A stretch of 64,000 nt of DNA. Source: Paenibacillus_Z sp042653205 (GTDB lineage Bacteria; Bacillota; Bacilli; Paenibacillales; Paenibacillaceae). The stretch spans positions 558,001-622,000 of the forward strand of contig NZ_JBHSHY010000001.1 in assembly GCF_042653205.1 (NCBI RefSeq), given 5' to 3'. The notes under the pieces are model-generated. The model ran no database searches and was not told the DNA's origin. It saw nothing but the letters and a program-made list of their open reading frames with translations. Position 1 is the first letter of the stretch, and each line of letters opens with the position of its first letter. Below are positions 17,870 through 26,270 of the stretch, piece by piece. The translations under genes and the position numbers were made by a program.

Positions 17870-18850
17870 TTAATCAAGTTCGAGCTTCGCGCCGGTGAGC
17901 TGCTCGCTCAGCTGCCATAACCGGCCTGCGGCTACGGGATCGGTCGCGCGAGGCCGTACGCCGTGCATCTCGGTCGATGCATCGCTCGGCAGCGCCCTTG
18001 CGATCTCGCAATCCGCGCAGTACACGCCGCCCATGCCGTCAAGACGCGGACTAGTCGCGCACCATACGCTGGTCGCGGCTCCTTGCGCAGGAGTCTTCCG
18101 GTTATTGGCGGGATCGATGATCGGCTTCCCGTTCTTATCGAGGAAGTCAAGAGCGTCGATGTCGGCCTGAGACAGATGCCGCTGCAGATCGGTTGCGATG
18201 CCGCCCGGATGGACGGAAAACGCGCGCACGCCGTACGGCTGTCCGATCGAATCGAGCGCGACGGCGAACAGCGCGTTCGCCGTCTTCGCTTGACCATAGG
18301 CGGTCCAGGGGTTATAGTCGCGTCGCTCGAAATTCCAGTCCCGGAAGTCGATCCCCGCGCGACGGTGCGCGTAGGACGAGAGCGCCACGACGCGCGCGCC
18401 TTCCGCGCGAACGAGCGCCGGCCACAGACGGCATGTGAGCTGAAAATGGCCGAGGTGGTTCGCCGCGAACTGCGATTCGTAGCCCCGTACGTCGCGTGCC
18501 AGCGGCGTTGCCATAATGCCCGCGTTATTGATCAGAATATGCAGCTGATCGAACCGGCTTAGGAAACGGTCCGCAAACGCATCAATCGACGCGGGACTCA
18601 GTAAATCCATGGCATCCAGCACGACGTCCGGCATATCGGCTAGATTCGCCTTCGCTTTGGCGATGTCGCGGGCAGGCACGATGACCGTAGCGCCGGCGGA
18701 GCGGAGCGCGCGAACGGTCTCCAGCCCGATGCCGGCGTAACCGCCCGTGACGATGACGTTCTTGCCGGTCAAATCTATGCCGCGAATAACTTCTGCTGCG
18801 GTTGATGAAGCTCCGAATCCGGAGCCGATAGGTGCTTGCAGTGTTGTCAT
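17870..18850 (-). CDS. Short-chain dehydrogenase/reductase (retinol-dehydrogenase-like)
   Basis: 326 residues from the ATG at 18850, preceded by GGAGGAG. The NAD(P)-binding motif is VTGGYAGIGLETVRAL, followed by ILINNAGIMATPL (NNAG) and VALSSYAHRRAG. The active-site Tyr/Lys pair is in AYGQAKTANAL. Extended length and the C-terminal PAQGAATSVWCATSP match the retinol dehydrogenase/WW-domain-oxidoreductase-like branch of SDRs, which in bacteria act on varied alcohols or carbonyls. It is divergent from an AraC-type regulator starting 186 bp away, a common control arrangement for such enzymes. The natural substrate cannot be named. Confidence 0.88.
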   Translation of the reverse strand: MTTLQAPIGSGFGASSTAAEVIRGIDLTGKNVIVTGGYAGIGLETVRALRSAGATVIVPARDIAKAKANLADMPDVVLDAMDLLSPASIDAFADRFLSRFDQLHILINNAGIMATPLARDVRGYESQFAANHLGHFQLTCRLWPALVRAEGARVVALSSYAHRRAGIDFRDWNFERRDYNPWTAYGQAKTANALFAVALDSIGQPYGVRAFSVHPGGIATDLQRHLSQADIDALDFLDKNGKPIIDPANNRKTPAQGAATSVWCATSPRLDGMGGVYCADCEIARALPSDASTEMHGVRPRATDPVAAGRLWQLSEQLTGAKLELD

Positions 18851-19036
18851 AGTAGATCTCCTCCATGAATAGATCGGGTTGGGCTCATCTCGAGCCCCTT
18901 TATTATGCGACAAATCAGCGGTCAACCGTTATCAAAATCGTTTCAAATGATTGCCTGATCCTATCATGGGATTTGCACGCGGACGGCCTGTTATACTATG
19001 ATGGGTCTCAAACGAAATCTGCACAGGAGAATGGAT

Positions 19037-19942
19037 ATGGCCCCACAGATGCAACAACTTCGCGAGACGCTCGCCGGGTTGATCGAACGGCTGACGGAAC
19101 AGGAGAATGGCGTCCATCCGACGTCGATTCCGTCGCTTTTCTTATCTCGGCATACGAAATTAACCGAGCCGAGGAATGGCGTTCACGACCGGTCCGTATG
19201 CTTCGTCTTTCAAGGGCGGAAGGAAGTGCTGCTGGGCCGGGAGCGGTACCCGTACGGCCCGGACGAGTATTTGGTGGCTTCCATGCAATTGCCGGTCATC
19301 AGCCAAATCACGGAAGCCTCCCCCGAGATGCCGTATCTGGCGCTGAAGCTCGAATTCACGCCGGAGCAAGTGCTGCAGGTCATGAAGACGTCCGGCATCC
19401 AGCCTTCGCCGCTCGAGCAGGCGAAGCGCGGCATGTTTATCAGCGAGGTGGATGCGCCGCTCTTGGATGCCGTGACGCGATTAACGCGATTGCTGGATAC
19501 GCCGGCGGATATTCCGCTGCTTGCGCCGCTGTTGATGCAGGAAGTCCTGTACCGCGTGCTTCAAGGGAAACACGGGGGGACGCTGGCGCAATTGGCCGTC
19601 GAAGGCGGCGGCGCATTTCGAATCAAAGCGGCCATCGATCATATTAAGGCGCACTACAACCGGTCGTTTCGCATCGAGGAGCTCGCGGAGCAGGCCAATA
19701 TGAGCATTCCGACGTTCCATCGGCATTTCAGAGCGGTTACCGCCATGACCCCCATCCAGTTCCAAAAGAAGCTGAGGCTGCAGGCCGCCCGGCAGATGTT
19801 GTTCGCCGAATCGGCGAACGCCGCGGACGTCGCCTTTCAGGTCGGGTACGAGAGCCCTTCCCAATTCAGCCGCGAGTATGCCAGAATGTTCGGTCTGCCG
19901 CCGATTCAAGACATCAAGCGCCTGAGGCTGCTGGATGGTTAA
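19037..19942 (+). CDS. AraC-family regulator with AraC_N domain
   Basis: About 301 residues from the ATG at 19037 (AGGAGA, 6-nt spacing); an ATG six bases earlier abuts the ribosome site. Residues about 25-180 match the AraC_N cupin-like domain (VHDRSVCFVFQGRKEVLLG, YLVASMQLPVISQITEASPE). The C-terminal 100 residues are the double helix-turn-helix (FRIEELAEQANMSIPTFHRH, FRAVTAMTPIQFQKKLRLQA, NAADVAFQVGYESPSQFSRE). It is divergently transcribed from the SDR gene and probably activates it in response to a small molecule. Confidence 0.9.
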   Translation: MAPQMQQLRETLAGLIERLTEQENGVHPTSIPSLFLSRHTKLTEPRNGVHDRSVCFVFQGRKEVLLGRERYPYGPDEYLVASMQLPVISQITEASPEMPYLALKLEFTPEQVLQVMKTSGIQPSPLEQAKRGMFISEVDAPLLDAVTRLTRLLDTPADIPLLAPLLMQEVLYRVLQGKHGGTLAQLAVEGGGAFRIKAAIDHIKAHYNRSFRIEELAEQANMSIPTFHRHFRAVTAMTPIQFQKKLRLQAARQMLFAESANAADVAFQVGYESPSQFSREYARMFGLPPIQDIKRLRLLDG

Positions 19943-19956
19943 GGCGCCGCTGGCTT

Positions 19957-20790
19957 TCACGGAACCTCCGCCAAGGACCGGTATCGATCGTCCACGATCA
20001 GCGAAGGCCCGGACTCTTCCAGGGTCTCGATGATAAATCCGAGCAGAATGGCTTGATTGTTCACCGCTTGCTTATCGAGGGCCGCGCCCTCCTCTGCCAA
20101 CGGCTCCTCAACGGTAAGCTCGGCATGCGGCATAATCGTCTTCCGGACGGCGATTTTGGGAAACCGTTTACGGATCGCCTCCGTCTGGAGGTCCGCGTTC
20201 AAGGCCGGCTCGATCGATAGGATCGTGTAGGCCGCGTTCCCGTTATTCGTCAGTTTGAAGGCATAAGTTCCTTCGCGGACTTCCGTATCGCTGACATGCA
20301 GATCCATGCCCGCCCGCGTCAAGCCTCGAATCGTATTCAAGACCGAACCGTCGTGCTTCCGGATGTAGTAAATGACGGCCGGCGTATTCTTGATCGGCGG
20401 ATTACCGGCGGCGTCGACTTCGACCGACCAGACGAGCACGTCCTTCCGGTCGGCTTCCGAGTAGAAATATCTCGTCGACGTTTCCGTCCCATATCGGGTC
20501 CAGAGCTTCGCATCCGCGTAACCGTCCCGCTCGGCTTGCCGGAGGGCTATTCCCTCCGCTTCGCGCGCCGATAGGCCCGTGTCACGATGATCGATCAGGA
20601 AGGCGATGCACCCGGCCGCGAAGATCACCCATGGCAGCAAATAGCGCAGCTTAACTCCGGCCACCTCCCATAATTTTCTATCCCATTCGATTAGACGCTT
20701 CTTCCGCAAGGTTAGTTGCGGTCTTCCTTCGCTTACAAATCCCACCCTCCCCCACCCTCCAAGAGGTATCAAAAACGTCAATCCGGTCAT
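19957..20790 (-). CDS. Conserved hypothetical membrane-anchored protein, possibly PepSY-like
   Basis: Up to 277 residues if the ATG at 20790 is used. The start is uncertain: that ATG has no close ribosome site, and a GTG or TTG near 20710-20740, after a GGAGGG-rich stretch, would give about 250 residues. One membrane span (YLLPWVIFAAGCIAFLI) follows a short basic N-terminus. The following soluble region has LSAREAEGIALRQAERDGYADAKLW and later AVIYYIRKHDGSVLNTIRG, which loosely resemble a PepSY-type fold. It converges with the AraC gene 15 nt away. No function is assigned. Confidence 0.6.
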   Translation of the reverse strand: MTGLTFLIPLGGWGRVGFVSEGRPQLTLRKKRLIEWDRKLWEVAGVKLRYLLPWVIFAAGCIAFLIDHRDTGLSAREAEGIALRQAERDGYADAKLWTRYGTETSTRYFYSEADRKDVLVWSVEVDAAGNPPIKNTPAVIYYIRKHDGSVLNTIRGLTRAGMDLHVSDTEVREGTYAFKLTNNGNAAYTILSIEPALNADLQTEAIRKRFPKIAVRKTIMPHAELTVEEPLAEEGAALDKQAVNNQAILLGFIIETLEESGPSLIVDDRYRSLAEVP

Positions 20791-20943
20791 ATTCGTCCGC
20801 TGTATCTCCCGCCCGCTTCGTATAAAATAGACGTGCTTCCCCTGCATGGCATCATGATCAACCTAGCGAGCATTCGACTTCGGAAAGGAGGCGAACTTGC
20901 GTAACCGTTCGGCGATGATCCATCTCGAATAGGAGGAATTGAC

Positions 20944-22260
20944 ATGACCATCCGGATAAAACCGGCGTTCCAGCTCTTCATGGCGGCCGTTATGGCGGCC
21001 GTACTGTTTATCTCGTTCGGCAACGACGCCAAGGCGAAATCGCTCGCCTTCGCCGCTTCCGACGACGCATGGATGTGGGGCACGAGCTTCATGGGCAGCT
21101 CCACGGCAAGCTTATCCGTCTACGGCGCTCAGAACAAGAAAGCGTATCTGAAATTCACGGCCGGCGGCGCGGACACGATTCAAGACGCGATCTTGAAAGT
21201 GACCTGCGTGACCGGCGGGACGGCCACGATCGAAGCGTATGCGGGAATGGGCAATACCGCGTGGACGGAATCCACCCTCGCCTGGAATAATCAACCCGCC
21301 GTCGGCAGCTTATTGGATTCCAAAAACACGACCTTCGTCGCCGGCAGCACGTATTCGTTTCGCGTGAATGGCCTCGTCACGGCGAACGGCACGTATTCGG
21401 TCATTTTGAAGTCCGCCGCCGGAAGCGAGGTCGCCTTCGCCTCCAAGGAAGGCGTTAACGCACCGCAGCTGATCGTCTCCGACGGGACGACGCCGGTCTC
21501 TTCCGAGGGACCGAGCCTCGCGGGCTACACGCTCTACAGAGACTATTCGTTCGGCACCTCGCGCGGCGTGAACAGCTTGACCTCCCTCTCGAACAATTTC
21601 AATGCCTACGGCATCGCGGGCACGACGGTCATCAACAAAGAATGGCAGCGCTACCAGCCGATCAATGCGACGAACCACGTCCTGACCGCCAACTCGCTCG
21701 ATCTGACGGCCGTCGCCAATCTCGGCGGCGTCTACGACGGCGGCATCAGCAGCGGCCAGATCACGACGAAGGAGACGTTCTATCCGTCGAACGGCAAGAC
21801 TTACATGTTCCAGCTGCGCGCCAAGATTCCGAACGGCGTCGGCACCTGGCCGGCCTTCTGGATGTACTCGCCCGGCGGCACGGGCTCGACGAATTCCGAG
21901 ATCGATATTTTCGAATTCTTCAACTCCCCGACGCAGAACCACTACGACTGGACCGGCTACGATCACGGCTCCGGCGAGGGCGACAATTACTACAGCATCA
22001 TGACGAATCAATGGGTGTGGCATCCGGGCATCGACTTCTCGGCCGATTACCATACGTACACGCTCATCTGGAAAGAAGGCGAGATTCAGAAGTGGGTCGA
22101 CGGCACGATGGTGAAAGGGACCAATTTCGCTTGGTTCGGCCCCGCGCCGCAAGTGCTGATCAACCTCGCCATCGGCGGCAGCCCGAACAGCAATCCGACC
22201 GCCGCCACGTTCCCGGCGAAGTTCAGCCTCGATTATTTCCGGGTCTACGTGAAAAATTAA
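20944..22260 (+). CDS. Secreted GH16 family glycoside hydrolase with N-terminal DNRLRE/CBM-like domain
   Basis: 438 residues with AATAGGAGGAATTGAC before the ATG. A signal peptide spans about residues 1-30. Residues about 35-180 form a DNRLRE/CBM96-like domain (KKAYLKFTAGG, ILKVTCVTGGTATIEAY, WTESTLAWNNQPA). The catalytic domain (about 195-438) has the GH16 motif EIDIFE, giving nucleophile Glu319, Asp321 and acid/base Glu324, preceded by GTWPAFWMYSP and followed by YHTYTLIWKEGEIQKWVDG. GH16 enzymes cut beta-glucans, laminarin, agar, porphyran or carrageenan; the subfamily cannot be fixed by eye. Together with the GH50-like gene in the window it suggests marine- or plant-type galactan use. Confidence 0.88.
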   Translation: MTIRIKPAFQLFMAAVMAAVLFISFGNDAKAKSLAFAASDDAWMWGTSFMGSSTASLSVYGAQNKKAYLKFTAGGADTIQDAILKVTCVTGGTATIEAYAGMGNTAWTESTLAWNNQPAVGSLLDSKNTTFVAGSTYSFRVNGLVTANGTYSVILKSAAGSEVAFASKEGVNAPQLIVSDGTTPVSSEGPSLAGYTLYRDYSFGTSRGVNSLTSLSNNFNAYGIAGTTVINKEWQRYQPINATNHVLTANSLDLTAVANLGGVYDGGISSGQITTKETFYPSNGKTYMFQLRAKIPNGVGTWPAFWMYSPGGTGSTNSEIDIFEFFNSPTQNHYDWTGYDHGSGEGDNYYSIMTNQWVWHPGIDFSADYHTYTLIWKEGEIQKWVDGTMVKGTNFAWFGPAPQVLINLAIGGSPNSNPTAATFPAKFSLDYFRVYVKN

Positions 22261-22300
22261 CCCTTCCCCCGAAGGCATACGAAAAGAGGGATACGAAAAG

Positions 22301-22328
22301 GATGAAGCGAGCGCGCTTCATCTTTTTT
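22301..22328 (+). terminator. Intrinsic terminator of the GH16 gene
   Basis: GATGAAGCG and its exact complement flank the loop AGCG and are followed by six T (22323-22328). Confidence 0.92.
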
Positions 22329-22415
22329 CGCTTCCCGTTCATTCCCCCGCTGCCTCCCCCTTGTACTGTGCAGATTGCACCGGAGCGCTACAATGGAACA
22401 GGAAGTTAATAACGG

Positions 22416-22444
22416 TTGACTCCCCGGGCGCCGTACCTTACATT
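22416..22444 (+). promoter_or_regulatory. Sigma-A-like promoter upstream of the two-component genes
   Basis: TTGACT, a 17-bp GC-rich spacer and TACATT form a near-consensus vegetative promoter on the plus strand. The expected start of transcription (about 22451) falls at the edge of the palindrome at 22450-22470. The 417 bp between the GH16 gene and the response-regulator gene hold only a terminator, this promoter, the palindrome and the three repeats. Confidence 0.6.
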
Positions 22445-22449
22445 GAACC

Positions 22450-22470
22450 TTGTAACCGATTCGGTTACAA
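22450..22470. promoter_or_regulatory. Perfect 21-bp palindrome at the predicted transcription start
   Basis: The arm TTGTAACCGA and its exact complement are separated by a single T. Position and symmetry are those of a repressor operator, TetR- or LacI-like in style. No matching repressor gene lies next to it. Confidence 0.65.
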
Positions 22471-22517
22471 TTGATAAGCGAGGTAATTAACCGCGTTAAG
22501 GTTCTACGCGAACGATG

Positions 22518-22574
22518 GCAAGCTGCCTCGAACCAGGCAAACTGCTTCGAACCGGGCAAGCCGATTCGAACAAT
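22518..22574 (+). repeat. Three tandem 19-bp direct repeats
   Basis: Units start at 22518, 22537 and 22556 and read GCAAGCTGCCTCGAACCAG, GCAAACTGCTTCGAACCGG and GCAAGCCGATTCGAACAAT, with no gap between them. They end 103 bp before the response-regulator start. They do not encode a continued protein and may be binding sites. Confidence 0.75.
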
Positions 22575-22677
22575 GGTCAGGTACTCCCAGCAACTTCCCC
22601 ATTATTAATCATCGTTGTCTACAGCTATGATAAGATAAACGAGAACCCGTAGGATGCCACGAACGAAAGGAACCTTC

Positions 22678-23376
22678 ATGAGCGATAAAATTATGGTCAT
22701 CGAAGACGAAAAGAAAATCGCGGACGCCATCGCCTACGCGCTGCGGCGGGAAGGCTACGCCGTCGACGTCGTCCATCGCGGCGACGCGGCCCTCGAGCGG
22801 CTGCCGCTGTTCAAGCCGGACGCGCTCATCCTCGACGTCATGCTTCCCGGAACGGACGGCTACGAGATTCTGAAGAAGCTCCGGGAGAAGGGCCGGCGGA
22901 TAGGCGTCATCATGCTGACCGCCAAGGAAGATATCGTCCACAAAGTATTGGGGCTCGAGCTCGGCGCGGACGATTATATGACCAAGCCCTTCGACATGCG
23001 CGAGCTGCTTGCCCGGCTGAAATCCTTGCTCCGGCGGATGCAGGCCGCGGAGGACAAACAAGAAGCGACCGAGCTCTCGCTCGGCCAAGTGGTGCTGCAG
23101 CTGTCCAAGCGAACGGCCTTTGTCGGCACGAAGTCGCTGGATCTGACGCCCAAGGAGTACGACCTGCTGACGCTGCTCCTATCCAGCCCGGATCAGGTGT
23201 TCACGCGGGAGCAGCTGCTGGATCGGGTCTGGGGCATCGAGTACATCGGCGGCACGAGAACCGTCGATATTCATGTGCAGCGGCTGCGCAAGAAGCTCGG
23301 CGAAGCAAGCGGCAAAATGATTCAAACCGTGCATGGCGTCGGCTACAAAGTCTTGGGTGGCTACCGTGAGAATTAG
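22678..23376 (+). CDS. OmpR/PhoB-family response regulator
   Basis: 232 residues from the ATG at 22678 (GAAAGG upstream). The receiver domain (1-118) has the acidic pocket Glu9-Asp10, phospho-acceptor Asp53 in ALILDVMLPG, the Thr in VIMLTAKED and Lys in YMTKPFD. The C-terminal winged helix-turn-helix (about 135-230) includes LDLTPKEYDLLTLLL, GTRTVDIHVQRLRKKLGE and IQTVHGVGYKV. Its coding end overlaps the start of the sensor kinase gene, so the pair is translationally coupled. Targets are unknown; the repeats upstream or the neighbouring ABC exporter are candidates. Confidence 0.93.
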   Translation: MSDKIMVIEDEKKIADAIAYALRREGYAVDVVHRGDAALERLPLFKPDALILDVMLPGTDGYEILKKLREKGRRIGVIMLTAKEDIVHKVLGLELGADDYMTKPFDMRELLARLKSLLRRMQAAEDKQEATELSLGQVVLQLSKRTAFVGTKSLDLTPKEYDLLTLLLSSPDQVFTREQLLDRVWGIEYIGGTRTVDIHVQRLRKKLGEASGKMIQTVHGVGYKVLGGYREN

Positions 23377-24832
23377 CATCAAGCTGAAATTCAGCATTTT
23401 CCTGGCGTTCCTGCTGCTGCTGACGGTCTTCATCCTTAGTCTGCTCGTGCTCGAAGGCATCAAGAAGAATCAGACAGCCCAGCTGGAGCGTTACTTCGCC
23501 CAACAGGCCGCAACCGCGAATATCTACCTGCTCCAATCGCTGATGGAGGAATCCCGCAAGGTGCCTCACACCTTTCTAGCCGCCAAAGGACGGGATTTCG
23601 CCAAGCGGCTCGAGCTGATTACGGGACAATCGGTCGTGCTCTACGATCAGTACGGAGCCGTGCTCAGTTCGAATCCGGGGCTGACGGCGTCGGATGGCAT
23701 CCGCAAGACATTGGACCTCGCGCTCCGCGACAAAACCGCCTATCTGATCGAGAACGACTCGCTCTATTACTTCGCCCCTCTTCGAGTAGGCAGCGGGCAG
23801 GTCGGCGTCGTGCGGTTCTATGATTCGTTGGCCGACGACCAAGCGTTCCATGACCGGATCAGGCAGCTGTTCATCACCATCGGCGCGAGCGTATTCATCC
23901 TCAGCTTCATCCTCGCTTACTTCTACTTCAATTCGTTCGCGAGCGGCATCATGAAGCTGAACGGAATGGTGGATCAGATTCGCGCCGGCAATCTGGCCCC
24001 CGCCGTACTGCGGCGCAAGGACGAAATCGGAGCCCTCAGCGAAGGGATCCGCATGATGAGCCGGCAGATCATGAAGACGATGCAGGATAAGGACCAGGAG
24101 CGGGAGAAGCTGGCTCTGGCGGTTCGCAAATTATCGCAGCTCGATCAGCAGCAGAAGCAGTTCATCGGCAACGTCACGCATGAGTTCAAGACCCCTCTGA
24201 CATCCATTAAGTCCTATCTGGATCTGCTGGAGATGTATCCCGACGACGATCAGCTGCTCGAGACGGCCAAAACGAACATTCTCGGCGATACGCAGCGGCT
24301 GTACGAGATGGTCGAGAAGGTGCTGCAGCTCTCCGCCTTGGAGAAGTACGAATTCGAATTCCACAAGGAGAAGCTGGACGTACGGCAGCAGATGCGGACG
24401 GTGCTGGACAGCCTGCAAGGCAAGATGGATAAGTTCGGCATCACGGCGGAGACCGAGCTTGCCGAAGCATACGTCGAGGCCGATAAGGAGCTCCTCTCCA
24501 TCGTGCTGGTGAATCTGCTGGATAACGCCATCAAGTACAACAAACCGAGGGGCCGCATTTTCGTCAAGACGGCCTTAACCGATGGACGGGTCGTCATGGA
24601 GATCGCCGATACGGGCATCGGGATTCCGAAGGAAGTCTCCCACAAAATATTCGATCCGTTCTATACCGTCGACCGGAACCGGTCGCGCGAAATCGGCGGC
24701 ACCGGACTCGGCCTCTCGCTGGCCAAGAAATACACGGAATCCCAGGGCGGCTCCATCGCGCTCGTCCATACCGATTCGGCAGGCACCCTGTTCCGCCTTG
24801 TCTTTCCTGCCTACGGCGAGCCGGTCTCGTGA
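23366..24832 (+). CDS. Sensor histidine kinase
   Basis: 488 residues from the GTG at 23366, which overlaps the response-regulator stop by 11 bp; an in-frame ATG at 23333 is a less likely start. Span 1 is near residues 8-28 (FSIFLAFLLLLTVFILSLLV), followed by a roughly 145-residue extracytoplasmic sensor region, span 2 near 173-195, a HAMP linker, the dimerisation box with phospho-acceptor His272 in THEFKTPLTSIKSYL, and a HATPase domain with N box VNLLDNAIKYNK, G1 ADTGIGIP and G2 GGTGLGLSLAKK. The signal sensed is unknown. Confidence 0.92.
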   Translation: MRISIKLKFSIFLAFLLLLTVFILSLLVLEGIKKNQTAQLERYFAQQAATANIYLLQSLMEESRKVPHTFLAAKGRDFAKRLELITGQSVVLYDQYGAVLSSNPGLTASDGIRKTLDLALRDKTAYLIENDSLYYFAPLRVGSGQVGVVRFYDSLADDQAFHDRIRQLFITIGASVFILSFILAYFYFNSFASGIMKLNGMVDQIRAGNLAPAVLRRKDEIGALSEGIRMMSRQIMKTMQDKDQEREKLALAVRKLSQLDQQQKQFIGNVTHEFKTPLTSIKSYLDLLEMYPDDDQLLETAKTNILGDTQRLYEMVEKVLQLSALEKYEFEFHKEKLDVRQQMRTVLDSLQGKMDKFGITAETELAEAYVEADKELLSIVLVNLLDNAIKYNKPRGRIFVKTALTDGRVVMEIADTGIGIPKEVSHKIFDPFYTVDRNRSREIGGTGLGLSLAKKYTESQGGSIALVHTDSAGTLFRLVFPAYGEPVS

Positions 24833-24841
24833 ACAGCGCGA

Positions 24842-24885
24842 AGCCAGCCCGTCCGCTGCCAACGATGGCGGCGGACGGGCCGGCT
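24842..24885. terminator. Hairpin between convergent kinase and lipoprotein genes
   Basis: A 15-bp stem with one mismatch (AGCCAGCCCGTCCGC against GCGGACGGGCCGGCT) encloses a 14-base loop and is followed on the plus strand by ATTTG. It lies in the 67-bp gap between the two stop codons. Confidence 0.6.
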
Positions 24886-24899
24886 ATTTGCTGCTGCGG

Positions 24900-26000
24900 T
24901 TAACGCTGCAAGGAAAAATGAATATCGATGACGCCGCTCCGGGAGGGCTTCTCGTTCCATTCCGCGTAGACGAGCCGCTCGCCGGAAGGACTCCAAGCGG
25001 TCGTGACCGGTTCGAAATCGACGGCGATCCGGGTGGACTTATCGGTCAGCATATCGTACAGATAGAGACCGTTTACGGCCGCGCCGTTCGCATCGGATCG
25101 CAGGCCGTAGGCGACGATGCGTTGATCCGGCGACCACGAGATGCCGGTCAGCTCCGTCCCCTCGGCGATCGTCCGGTCGATCTTGCCGTTCAAGTCGCAT
25201 AGGAGAAGCGTCGTCTTGGCATCGTTCACTTGCCGCACCAGCAGCTGGCGGCCGTCCGGCGAAGGAAGGACGTTCGTCACATTGTCGAGGTGCAAGCTCT
25301 TCTGCTCCAGGGTTACGACGTTCAGCGCCTTGAGCGACGCGTCGGATTGGGTGTTGTAGTAGAGCGTGTCCCCGATCTTCTCCACGAGATACAGCCCCGC
25401 CTCCTCCAGCTTGCCGGCCGCCGTCATTCGGCCGTCCAAGGTCGCGAGATACGCGCCGCCGCTATACGCCGAGCCTACGATCGTCGCGGAATCGGCCCAG
25501 CTCGCGCTCGCAGCCCCTCCGATCGGCGCTCCGGTCAACCGGAACGTGTCCAGGGAGTCCATATTCATCACGTTATAGACGGAATCGCCAAGCGAATACT
25601 CGGCATAGATCAGATGCTTCTTGTCGGGCGACAGGACGGCCCCGCCCAAATGGGCATTCTTCTGCTCCTTCAACAAGGTGTATTGGCGCGTATCCAGGTC
25701 ATACAGATACAGGCTTCGGGGATACGAATCCGCGAGTTCGGCCAGGGACATCTTGCCCAAGGCTTCGTTTTCCTTCGCCACGATAATCGTATGCTCGTCG
25801 ACCCAGTCCATGATCTCCGCTTGATCAAGCTGCACGATATTCTCGATGGACTCGACGGGCATGTCGGGCTTCCCCGCCTTGCTGTCGGCGTCGCTTACGA
25901 CGGTGATTCGCGGTTCGTTCCCTCCCTCCGCACAAGCCGTGAACAGGCAGGCAGCGGCCAGCAGCGGGATCAGTTTCATTGCGGTCATTCTTCGAATCAT
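24900..26000 (-). CDS. Lipoprotein with TolB-like beta-propeller
   Basis: 366 residues; the ATG at 26000 has AAGGAGA with 7-nt spacing. The lipoprotein signal ends FTAC with Cys23 lipidated. The mature part shows repeated propeller strands: YLYDLDTRQYTLLKEQ, AVLSPDKKHLIYAEYS, VLPSPDGRQLLVRQV, ISWSPDQRIVAYGLRS and TAWSPSGERLVYAEWN, the WSPDG pattern of TolB/WD40-like (PD40) repeats. It is anchored outside the membrane. It converges on the sensor kinase gene, so it may act in the same signalling context, but that is positional only. Its own 3' neighbour on the minus strand is the gap before the kinase. Confidence 0.8.
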   Translation of the reverse strand: MIRRMTAMKLIPLLAAACLFTACAEGGNEPRITVVSDADSKAGKPDMPVESIENIVQLDQAEIMDWVDEHTIIVAKENEALGKMSLAELADSYPRSLYLYDLDTRQYTLLKEQKNAHLGGAVLSPDKKHLIYAEYSLGDSVYNVMNMDSLDTFRLTGAPIGGAASASWADSATIVGSAYSGGAYLATLDGRMTAAGKLEEAGLYLVEKIGDTLYYNTQSDASLKALNVVTLEQKSLHLDNVTNVLPSPDGRQLLVRQVNDAKTTLLLCDLNGKIDRTIAEGTELTGISWSPDQRIVAYGLRSDANGAAVNGLYLYDMLTDKSTRIAVDFEPVTTAWSPSGERLVYAEWNEKPSRSGVIDIHFSLQR

Positions 26001-26174
26001 GTCAATCTCTCCTTTTTATCTGTCATTCCCCTATTCGTGCCAATCGTGTCAGACACCCTCGATCAATCACAAGTACACTGTAACAAATCCTTGTTCCAAA
26101 AAAAGAAACGAATGTTTCGAAGATGTAAACAAACCTATCGAATCTGTCTCGCATGGATAGGCAGCCCGCGAAAT

Positions 26175-26207
26175 AACAAAAACAGCCGATCCGAAATGAC
26201 CGGCTGT
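26175..26207 (-). terminator. Terminator of the ABC exporter operon
   Basis: On the minus strand ACAGCCG/CGGCTGT arms enclose a 12-base loop and are followed by a T-rich run (plus-strand AACAAAAA at 26175-26182). Confidence 0.7.
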
Positions 26208-26270
26208 ATTAATATTACTGCGAGTTCCCGTTCAAGCCTTACCGTGCGTTCGTCAGGCTCGATCCATTCT

